64,000 nt of DNA from Stenotrophomonas maltophilia (lineage in GTDB: Bacteria; Pseudomonadota; Gammaproteobacteria; Xanthomonadales; Xanthomonadaceae): positions 62,001 to 126,000 of the forward strand of contig WNDS01000002.1 in assembly GCA_009912235.1 (NCBI GenBank), written 5' to 3'. The position numbers and the translations under genes are program-made. The notes beneath the pieces are model-generated. The model ran no database searches, was not told where the DNA came from, and worked only from the letters and a program-made list of their open reading frames with translations. Positions 51,909-64,000 of the stretch are shown one piece after another. How positions within the stretch are numbered: position 1 is the stretch's first letter; each line of letters begins with the position of its first letter.

Positions 51909-52973
51909 TCAGCTGCCGAAGGCGCTGCGCATGTTCCCGGCGGTGGGATTCAGGATCACGCCGCGCTCGGTCACGATGGCATCGATCAGCTCGCCCGGGG
52001 TGACGTCGAACACCGGGTTCCAGGCGGCGATGCCCTCGGCCACGGTGCGGGTGCCGCCCACGCCGTACAGCTCGCCCGGGTCGCGCTGCTCGATCTCGAT
52101 CTGGCTGCCGTCGGCGGTGTCCATGTCCACCGTGGACGACGGCGCCACCACCATGAACTTCACCCCGTGGTGGCGTGCGGCAATGGCCAGCTGGTAGGTG
52201 CCGATCTTGTTGGCGGTATCGCCATTGGCGCAGATGCGGTCGGCACCGACGATGACCCACTGCACCGCCCCGGTCTTCATCAGGTGCGAGGCGGCCGAAT
52301 CGGCAATCAGGGCGGCGTCGATGCCGTCCTGCTGCAGCTCCCACACGGTCAGGCGCGCGCCCTGCAGCCACGGCCGGGTCTCACCGGCGAACACCCGGGC
52401 AATGCGGTCCTGGGCCATGCCGGCGCGGATCACGCCGAGCGCGGTGCCGAAGCCGGCGGTGGCCAGCGAGCCGGTGTTGCAGTGGGTCAGCACGCCGCTG
52501 CCGGCCTCGATCAGGCCGGCGCCCAGGGCGCCCATGTGGTGGTTGGCCGCCAGGTCCTCGCGGGCGATCGCCTCGGCTTCGGCCTCGATCACCTGGCGCC
52601 AGTCGGCGCCGGCCACGGCCAGTACGCGGCGCATGCGCGCCAGCGCCCAGGCCAGGTTCACGGCGGTCGGGCGCGCGGCATTCAGTCGCTGCAGCGCCGG
52701 TTCCAGCTTCTGCAGGGCCTGCGCCCCGTCGTCGGCCTGCACCTCGCGGGCGGCCAGCACCACGCCCCAGGCCGCGGCAATGCCGATGGCCGGCGCGCCA
52801 CGCACGGTCAGCGCGTGGATGGCGGCAGCCACCTGGTCGCTGTCAGTGCAGGCCACGTGTTCGACCACGAACGGCAGCTTGCGCTGGTCGAGCAGTTGCA
52901 GGGCATCGCCGGTCCACAGGATCGGGCGGATGTGGTCGTAGCGGGAGAAGTCGAAGTCGGTGGAGGCGTTCAT
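51909..52973 (-). CDS. mtnA: S-methyl-5-thioribose-1-phosphate isomerase
   Basis: Methionine-salvage enzyme converting 5-methylthioribose-1-phosphate to 5-methylthioribulose-1-phosphate. The 354 residues belong to the eIF2B-related fold, with [20 protein letters not shown], the catalytic-region [20 protein letters not shown] (Cys), and the [20 protein letters not shown] block (Asp). It ends with the expected [16 protein letters not shown] tail. Other salvage genes are not adjacent. Intact; ATG at 52973. Confidence 0.96.
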   Translation of the reverse strand: MNASTDFDFSRYDHIRPILWTGDALQLLDQRKLPFVVEHVACTDSDQVAAAIHALTVRGAPAIGIAAAWGVVLAAREVQADDGAQALQKLEPALQRLNAARPTAVNLAWALARMRRVLAVAGADWRQVIEAEAEAIAREDLAANHHMGALGAGLIEAGSGVLTHCNTGSLATAGFGTALGVIRAGMAQDRIARVFAGETRPWLQGARLTVWELQQDGIDAALIADSAASHLMKTGAVQWVIVGADRICANGDTANKIGTYQLAIAARHHGVKFMVVAPSSTVDMDTADGSQIEIEQRDPGELYGVGGTRTVAEGIAAWNPVFDVTPGELIDAIVTERGVILNPTAGNMRSAFGS

Positions 52974-53001
52974 CGGCCCATTGTAGCGGGCCGCGCCGGC
53001 T

Positions 53002-53760
53002 TCAGTTCACCGAGAATTCGGCGCGGCAACCGCCGTCCACCCAGATGCCGTGGCGGTTCCAGCCCCAGGTCTGGTCCTGCACGCAGGCGGTGTTGGACAG
53101 CTGGCGGCTGACCACCGCGCCGGCGCCGATGCTGACGCCGCAGAAGCGGCGCTGCTTGGATTTGGATTCGCAGGTGAGCCGCCGTGGCACGTCCACGAAA
53201 CGGCCATCGCTGTCGGAAATCTCGAAATCGCCCTGGCAGCCGCGGCTGGTCCAGACCTCGTTGCGGCGGGCGCTCCAGCCCTGCCCTTCGCGGCACGGCA
53301 TGACCGACAGCTGGCGCAGCAGGCGCACGCTGGCACCTTCCAGCCGCACCGGGCAGCTCTGCGGGCGGCCACTGGATTCGCAGCGGATCACCCGGCGTAC
53401 GGTACGCGGCGAACCTTCGGCCGGCGCGGCGGCGCGGCTGGCGCTGCGCGCGCGGAATTCGGCCCGGCAGCCCAGCGTCACCCACACGCCGCTGCGGTCG
53501 GTGCCCCACTCACTGCCACGCACGCAGCTGTTGCTGGACAGCTGGCGCACCAGGTCCACGCCCTCGCTGACGTCGATGTCGCAGTGCACCCAGGCCATGT
53601 CCCGGGATTCGCAGCTGACCACCTTGCCGTCGTAGCCCTGTTCCTTCGCGGCCGGCTCCTGCGCGGACAGCGACGACGGCAGCAGGGCACCCCACATCAC
53701 CATGGAGTACACCGGCATTGCCGCCACTGCGAACAGCTTCACCAAAGCCTTCCCCGTCAT
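53002..53760 (-). CDS. Exported DUF3011 repeat protein
   Basis: 252 residues with an N-terminal signal or membrane segment ([20 protein letters not shown]) and three Cys-rich repeats of about 60 residues. Each repeat has the form CES...C, then RQLS...C.....W, then GIWV..GCRAEF ([42 protein letters not shown]), the DUF3011 pattern. The repeated Cys spacing suggests disulphides in the periplasm or outside. Function unknown. Confidence 0.85.
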   Translation of the reverse strand: MTGKALVKLFAVAAMPVYSMVMWGALLPSSLSAQEPAAKEQGYDGKVVSCESRDMAWVHCDIDVSEGVDLVRQLSSNSCVRGSEWGTDRSGVWVTLGCRAEFRARSASRAAAPAEGSPRTVRRVIRCESSGRPQSCPVRLEGASVRLLRQLSVMPCREGQGWSARRNEVWTSRGCQGDFEISDSDGRFVDVPRRLTCESKSKQRRFCGVSIGAGAVVSRQLSNTACVQDQTWGWNRHGIWVDGGCRAEFSVN

Positions 53761-53881
53761 TCAGGACATCGCGCACAAGGGTGCGGGATCTGCGGTGATG
53801 AAAGCATCATCGGCATTTACGGCGCAAGCGTATCCGGCGACAGCTTGGTTACAGTGCGTAACGTTCAGCAACCCGCATCGT

Positions 53882-54838
53882 TCAGGCGTGGGCGAAATCG
53901 AAGGCCAGCACGTCGGCGATGCGCGGCGTGCCGGCCATGGCCATCAGCAGGCGGTCGATGCCCACCGCCACGCCAGCACAGGCTGGAAGCGACGGCAGCG
54001 CCTGCAGCAGCGCCTCGTCCAGCGCCGGCAGGGGCGCGCGCCGTTCGCGGCGGCGCTCCAGGTCGCGGTTGAAACGCGCGCGCTGCTCGGTGGCATCGTT
54101 CAGTTCGTGATAGCCGTTGGCGAGCTCGACCGCGCCCAGATACAGCTCGAAGCGCTCGGCCAGCGGCGGTTCGCCGGGCCGGATGCGCGCCAGCGCGGCC
54201 TGCGTGGCCGGCCAGTCGTGCACCACCGTCAGCGTGTCGGCGCCGAAGTGCGGCTGGATGCGGTGGGTCATCAGCAGGTCCAGCCAGTCGTCGCGCAGCA
54301 GGCCGTCCGGGCTGATGGCAATGCCCTGCAGCGGCGCGCGCAGCTCGGCCTCGCTGGCGGTGAACGGGTCCACGCCCACGTGCTGCACGAACAGGTCGCG
54401 GTAGCTGACCACCTGCAGCCGCGCACTGCGGCCCACCAGTTCTAGCGCCGCGTTGACCAGTGCCGCGGTTTCTTCGATCAGCCGGTGGTGGTCCCAGCCC
54501 ACGCGGTACCACTCCAGCATGGTGAATTCGGGGTTGTGGCGGCCGCCGGCCTCGCCGTTGCGGAACACCCGCCCCAGCTCATAGCAGTCGCCCACCCCGG
54601 CCGCCAGCAGGCGCTTGAGCGGGAATTCCGGCGAGGTGCGCAGCCAGCGCTGGCGCGGGCCGGCATCGACGTGGCCACTGAAGGCCACGTGGAAACTGTC
54701 GATGTTCGGTTCGGTGTTGCCGGCCACCGACAGGATCGGCGTTTCCACTTCCAGCACGTCGCGCTCGGCGAAGAAGCGCCGTACCCGCGCATTGAGCGCG
54801 GCGCGCTGGCGCAGGCGCTGCAGCAGCGCCTCGCTCAC
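53882..54838 (-). CDS. epmA: Elongation factor P-(R)-beta-lysine ligase (EpmA/GenX)
   Basis: 318 residues, a class II lysyl-tRNA synthetase-like catalytic core without an anticodon domain. EpmA attaches beta-lysine to elongation factor P, which relieves stalling at polyprolines. Class II motifs are visible: motif 2 RTSPEFPLKRLLAAGVGDCY with FRNGEAGGRHNPEFTMLEWY, and motif 3 GVAVGIDRLLMAMAG. The GTG start at 54838 overlaps the upstream GNAT stop (GTGA), implying coupling. The length agrees with E. coli EpmA. Confidence 0.94.
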   Translation of the reverse strand: MSEALLQRLRQRAALNARVRRFFAERDVLEVETPILSVAGNTEPNIDSFHVAFSGHVDAGPRQRWLRTSPEFPLKRLLAAGVGDCYELGRVFRNGEAGGRHNPEFTMLEWYRVGWDHHRLIEETAALVNAALELVGRSARLQVVSYRDLFVQHVGVDPFTASEAELRAPLQGIAISPDGLLRDDWLDLLMTHRIQPHFGADTLTVVHDWPATQAALARIRPGEPPLAERFELYLGAVELANGYHELNDATEQRARFNRDLERRRERRAPLPALDEALLQALPSLPACAGVAVGIDRLLMAMAGTPRIADVLAFDFAHA

Positions 54839-55320
54839 AGGACGCCCTCGCTGCGCGGGTGGTCCAGCGGCAGGGTCAGCAGGTCGCGGGTGTCGTCGAT
54901 GTAGCCAGTGGCCAGGTACAGCCGCCGCGCCAGTTCGTTGTGGCGGTTCACTTCCAGCCGCAGGCGGCTGACGCCGCGGCCACGCGCACGCTGTTCGCAG
55001 ATGGCCAGCGCCTGCTTGCCACGGCCGCGGCCACGCGCGTTCGGGCCCAGGTACAGCTCGTCCAGCAGCACGAAATGCCCGCCCTGCTCCAGGCTGAAGC
55101 CCATCACGATGACCGCATAACCCACCACCTGCCCGGCTTCGTCCAGCCACAGCAGCACTTCGCCGTTGCGCGGGTCGGCCAGCAGCGCGTCCGCGCCACG
55201 GCGCACGCGGGCATCGTCGAATTCGATCTTGTCTTCGGCGTAGAAATCGCGCATCAGCGCGATCAGCGCGGCCTCGTCGGCGCGCGTGGCCAGGCGGAAA
55301 TCCAGCGGTGCGGTCTGCAT
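54835..55320 (-). CDS. GNAT-family N-acetyltransferase
   Basis: 161 residues with the acetyl-CoA signature LYLGPNARGRGRGKQALAIC (R-x-x-G-x-G/A) following the strand HFVLLDELYL. A C-terminal NRHNELARRLYLATGYIDDT is typical of GNAT motif B. Substrate unknown. ATG 55320; overlaps epmA by 4 bases. Confidence 0.88.
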   Translation of the reverse strand: MQTAPLDFRLATRADEAALIALMRDFYAEDKIEFDDARVRRGADALLADPRNGEVLLWLDEAGQVVGYAVIVMGFSLEQGGHFVLLDELYLGPNARGRGRGKQALAICEQRARGRGVSRLRLEVNRHNELARRLYLATGYIDDTRDLLTLPLDHPRSEGVL

Positions 55321-55383
55321 GGCGGGTCCTTGTCCTTTGTTCAAACGGTTGCGTTCAACGGGCGGGCACGGGGCCCGCCTGCC

Positions 55384-57882
<2,499 letters not shown>

Positions 57883-57949
57883 CTACCGCGCCCGGGCGCC
57901 AGGCCCCGTGGTGGCCGGTTCGCCGATGCACGCCATCCGCGGTGGGTGC

Positions 57950-58051
57950 GCGAACCTGTTCGGCGGGTGCCGACCGTTGGTCGGCACATCCAAACCCTCC
58001 GCGAACCTGCTGGGTAGGTGCCGACCGTTGGTCGGCACGCCCGAACCCGCC
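57950..58051. repeat. Two tandem 51-base units with REP cores
   Basis: Units 57950-58000 and 58001-58051 both begin GCGAACCTG and share the palindrome GTGCCGACC GTT GGTCGGCAC (57967-57987 and 58018-58038). They fill the spacer between zipA and ligA. Confidence 0.8.
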
Positions 58052-58055
58052 GCAC

Positions 58056-58799
58056 TTACCAACGCGGGGTCTTGGTCAGCGGCGGCGCCTGGTGCTGGCG
58101 GTCGTAGGCACGCAGCTCATCGCGGATATGCGCGATGCGCTGGCGGCCCAGCGCGTTGCGGCTGTCATCCAGCACCACGCCGTCGAGCAGTTCGGCCATG
58201 CGCTGCACGGTGGGCAACATCTTTTCCCAGGCATCCAGCGCGGTCATCGGTGCCGGCAGGGTCAGGAAGAAGGCAATGGCCGGGGTTTCCATGGCGCGGA
58301 TGTTGGCCATGTCGAAGCTGCCCGGCTTCATGATGCTGGCCATCGAGAAGATCGGGCCGCGCTCGGGGTGGCCTTCCACCAGGCGGTGGAACACGTTCAT
58401 GTGGCCGAACACCAGGCCGGTCTTTTCCGCCGCCACCACGATGTCTTCGCCACGCAGCTGCTCTCCGGCACGGGCGACCACGAACAGCGAGACGATCTTG
58501 TCGAAATCGGGCGTGGTGCGCTTGCCCAGGTTGCTGGCGGCACCGGGCTCGACCTCGGGCAGGCCAAGTTCGGCCTGCGCGCCTTCGGCAGACAGGCCCG
58601 GCTCGGGACGCTCGTCGAGCGGCACGCCCTCTTCGCCCAGCACCGGCTCGCGGCGCGGCGCGCTGGACGTGGCGGGTTCGTTACCCTCGACCCGACGCCC
58701 CTGGGGCTTCTTCTTGGGGCGGCCAAACAGGAAGATCGCAGCGATCAACAGCAGGCCGGCGGCCATGATGCCGATGCGCAACAGTGCCGTGTCGGACAT
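58056..58799 (-). CDS. zipA: Cell division protein ZipA
   Basis: 247 residues with an N-terminal membrane anchor (LLRIGIMAAGLLLIAAIFLF), a basic then Pro/Glu-rich linker, and a C-terminal FtsZ-binding domain (DKIVSLFVVARAGEQLRGED; GLVFGHMNVFHRLVEGHPER; PGSFDMANIRAMETPAIAFF). ZipA tethers the FtsZ ring to the inner membrane. The smc-zipA-ligA order is common in gammaproteobacteria. Intact. Confidence 0.93.
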   Translation of the reverse strand: MSDTALLRIGIMAAGLLLIAAIFLFGRPKKKPQGRRVEGNEPATSSAPRREPVLGEEGVPLDERPEPGLSAEGAQAELGLPEVEPGAASNLGKRTTPDFDKIVSLFVVARAGEQLRGEDIVVAAEKTGLVFGHMNVFHRLVEGHPERGPIFSMASIMKPGSFDMANIRAMETPAIAFFLTLPAPMTALDAWEKMLPTVQRMAELLDGVVLDDSRNALGRQRIAHIRDELRAYDRQHQAPPLTKTPRW

Positions 58800-58844
58800 T
58801 CGGTAGGTTCTCCGGCAGATTCATTCAGTTAACAGGATGGCACG

Positions 58845-62348
<3,504 letters not shown>

Positions 62349-62658
62349 GGCGTGATTGGGTTCCAACAGGCGCCCAGAGGGCGTACTCATTGTGGATGTC
62401 AGGTCAGCCAGCACCTCAAGCCATTGATTTCAAAAGAATTCAATGAGGCCAAGGGTGACGCAATGGAATGAGTATAACGGCGCGAATGTTCCACGGGCGG
62501 GATGACGGGCGCGCAGGGCGCTTGGAAGGGGGCCGGATGTCGCATCGGGCCCGGAGCGACGGCGCTTTCAGGCCCCCACCAGAGCGCAAGTTATTGATAT
62601 TTATTGATTAGCAGACTCGTCGAAGCACAGCGCAACAGGACCCGTGCAGGATGAATGG
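62349..62658. other. Spacer between smc and the DUF1963-like genes
   Basis: 310 bases, no gene seen. It should hold the smc promoter on the minus strand. A direct repeat TTATTGATA / TTTATTGATTA near 62590-62610 is the most AT-rich point and may belong to the promoter of the rightward genes. Confidence 0.4.
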
Positions 62659-63246
62659 ATGTATCGACCGCTGGCGTTTGCCCCCACCCATGACGACGTG
62701 ACAACGCCTCAGCTCGGAGGCAGCGCCTGGCTGGATGCCTGTACGCCCTGGCCGATCAGCACCAACGGCCGCCCCCTGCTTCACCTGGGCAGCTTTCCGG
62801 CCACCTTCATTCAAGGCTGCATCACCGGACTGGAACTTGCGCCCGGACTGATCATCTCAATTTTTGCTTCATACATCGCCTCTGGTGGGCACAGAGTAGA
62901 AGAAGCCATGAGTCACGGTGGTCGTGTGATTGCCCACGGGCCTGGGTGTGAACCGGCATGCCCTCCCTGTGCGCCACTTGCCCCACTTCGCATCTGTGCC
63001 GGTACGGCAATGGCTGAGGGCGAAGCACCTCACGGAATTTCAAAGATTGGCGGGCGGCCATGTTGGCTGCAGGATGACGAATCGGAGGGCCAGACATTCG
63101 TCCTTCAACTCGACGAATTCGATCTGGATAAGGCAGCGCCAACCCATCGAGGAATCCTGGTCGGCGGAATGGGCTATCTGTTGCTTGATCGCAACATTCA
63201 ATCAGCTTCGACGAACTGTGGTCGATTCGTCATCCAGACGACGTGA
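62659..63246 (+). CDS. DUF1963-like (YwqG-type) protein, first tandem copy
   Basis: 195 residues from ATG 62659 (MYRPLAFAPTHDDV); an in-frame GTG at 62644 would add five. It resembles DUF1963/YwqG proteins: KIGGRPCWLQDDESEGQTFV is the typical G-G-x-P-x-W-x-Q-D block, followed by FVLQLDEFDL and the ending GGMGYLLLDRNIQSASTNCG. It is a close paralogue of the next gene and of exactly equal length, which supports this start. DUF1963 proteins include some predicted immunity proteins; the role here is unknown. Confidence 0.7.
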   Translation: MYRPLAFAPTHDDVTTPQLGGSAWLDACTPWPISTNGRPLLHLGSFPATFIQGCITGLELAPGLIISIFASYIASGGHRVEEAMSHGGRVIAHGPGCEPACPPCAPLAPLRICAGTAMAEGEAPHGISKIGGRPCWLQDDESEGQTFVLQLDEFDLDKAAPTHRGILVGGMGYLLLDRNIQSASTNCGRFVIQTT

Positions 63247-63349
63247 GAGACGGCCGGGTCAGTTGCACGACCTCAACCAGCCATGACTCATCAGACCGGA
63301 CAAGAACCGGCCATCGCCGGCTCGGCCCTCAACACTGTTGGACTCATCC

Positions 63350-63937
63350 ATGTGCAGAGAACTTGTATTCGAACGTTTTGGCCAAGCTCCGGGCTGCGCA
63401 TTTCTGGGAGGCGCCCCGCACCTTTCGCCCGACACCCCTTGGCCTTGCGACGCCAAGGGGAAGCCGATGCTTCATCTTGCGAGCCTGCCTGCGCCCTTCA
63501 TTCAAACGCACGCCCCAGAGATCGCAATCAGAGCTCACCTCTGCGTGTCAATCTTCACGCCTTATGACGCTTTTGATGATGCCTACATCGAAACCGCTCT
63601 ACTGACTGGTGGCCGTGTCATCGCTTACGCGCCCCACGAACCCGGCGCAGACAGCGCAACGCCCTCTTTTGAACCGCGTCTGATCACCACCGCCGCAGCC
63701 TCCATCCCGGACGACGCCTACAACGGAATCGCCAAAATCGGTGCAACTCCTGCTTGGCTTCAGGATGACTGCAGTGAACGACGGGAGTTCATCCTCCAGA
63801 TCAACGGTTCCCGGTTGAACCGGGCAGCACCCACACATCGAGGCATCCTCGCCGGCGGGATGGGCTATCTGTTGCTTGATCGCAACATTCCCTCGCCTTC
63901 GACGGACTGCGGTCGATTCGTCATCCAGACCACTTGA
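63350..63937 (+). CDS. DUF1963-like (YwqG-type) protein, second tandem copy
   Basis: 195 residues from ATG 63350 (MCRELVFERFGQAPGCAFLG). The same architecture as the previous gene: GGAPHLSPDTPWPCDAKGKP, KIGATPAWLQDDCSERREFI, then APTHRGILAGGMGYLLLDRN and ending CGRFVIQTT. The last 35 codons are nearly identical at DNA level to the first copy, indicating recent duplication or gene conversion, while the N-terminal halves have diverged. Confidence 0.7.
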   Translation: MCRELVFERFGQAPGCAFLGGAPHLSPDTPWPCDAKGKPMLHLASLPAPFIQTHAPEIAIRAHLCVSIFTPYDAFDDAYIETALLTGGRVIAYAPHEPGADSATPSFEPRLITTAAASIPDDAYNGIAKIGATPAWLQDDCSERREFILQINGSRLNRAAPTHRGILAGGMGYLLLDRNIPSPSTDCGRFVIQTT

Positions 63938-63946
63938 GAGCTGTCC

Positions 63947-64000
63947 ATGCAGATACAGATCAGCGGCCAGTATGGAGATTCGCAGTCAGACGCCCGTTTG
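63947..64000 (+). CDS. Start of a further gene, cut by window edge
   Basis: ATG 63947 opens MQIQISGQYGDSQSDARL with no stop before the window edge, 9 bases after the preceding stop. Too short to identify. The spacing suggests it belongs to the same transcript as the DUF1963-like pair. Confidence 0.4.
   Translation, partial: MQIQISGQYGDSQSDARL

Overview
The window is a chromosomal segment of a high-GC gammaproteobacterium of the Xanthomonadaceae, most likely Stenotrophomonas. The evidence is the serC-pheA-aroA order, the five-enzyme histidine pathway with HutF, GyrA carrying Gln83, and many short palindromes starting with GTAG that match the SMAG-type REP repeats of S. maltophilia. Species assignment is inference.

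Layout. 1-2018: partial serS and two small TonB-like proteins. 2149-5880: serC-pheA-aroA, leftward. 6061-9132: FHA protein, two polyhydroxyalkanoate-granule genes, a structured terminator or RNA, and a broken Mrr-like membrane nuclease. 9261-16698: histidine-utilisation locus (hutF-hutC leftward, hutI-hutH-hutG-hutU rightward) in which only hutC and hutG are intact. 16699-20843: a lower-GC insert lying between the end of hutU and a second copy of the hutU 3' end. It carries a small Rossmann-like protein, an Nmad2-like protein, a MazG-like pyrophosphohydrolase with an extra C-terminal domain, and a convergent gene resembling the helical domain of 5-hydroxymethyluracil DNA kinases. 21246-40074: autotransporter, FAD monooxygenase, TonB-dependent receptor, Ohr, regulators, SDR, thioesterase, agmatine deiminase, SGNH hydrolase, GH92 glycosidase and small membrane proteins. 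40256-48553: S9 peptidase, a HipA-like/DUF3037 pair, a RAYT transposase with flanking REPs, and a broken PQQ dehydrogenase. 48810-62348: gyrA, mtnA, a DUF3011 protein, epmA, a GNAT gene, ligA, zipA and smc, all leftward and intact. 62659-64000: tandem DUF1963-like paralogues.

Two themes stand out. First, the insert at hutU looks like a nucleotide or DNA-base hypermodification cassette, possibly anti-phage; as sequenced, two of its genes are broken. Second, twelve dispensable genes carry about seventeen frameshifts or nonsense codons, mostly in homopolymers, GC dinucleotide runs, GAR codons or TGG codons. Housekeeping genes up to 3.5 kb long are clean, which argues for real gene decay rather than random sequencing error. 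No tRNA, rRNA, CRISPR array or integrase gene was recognised.
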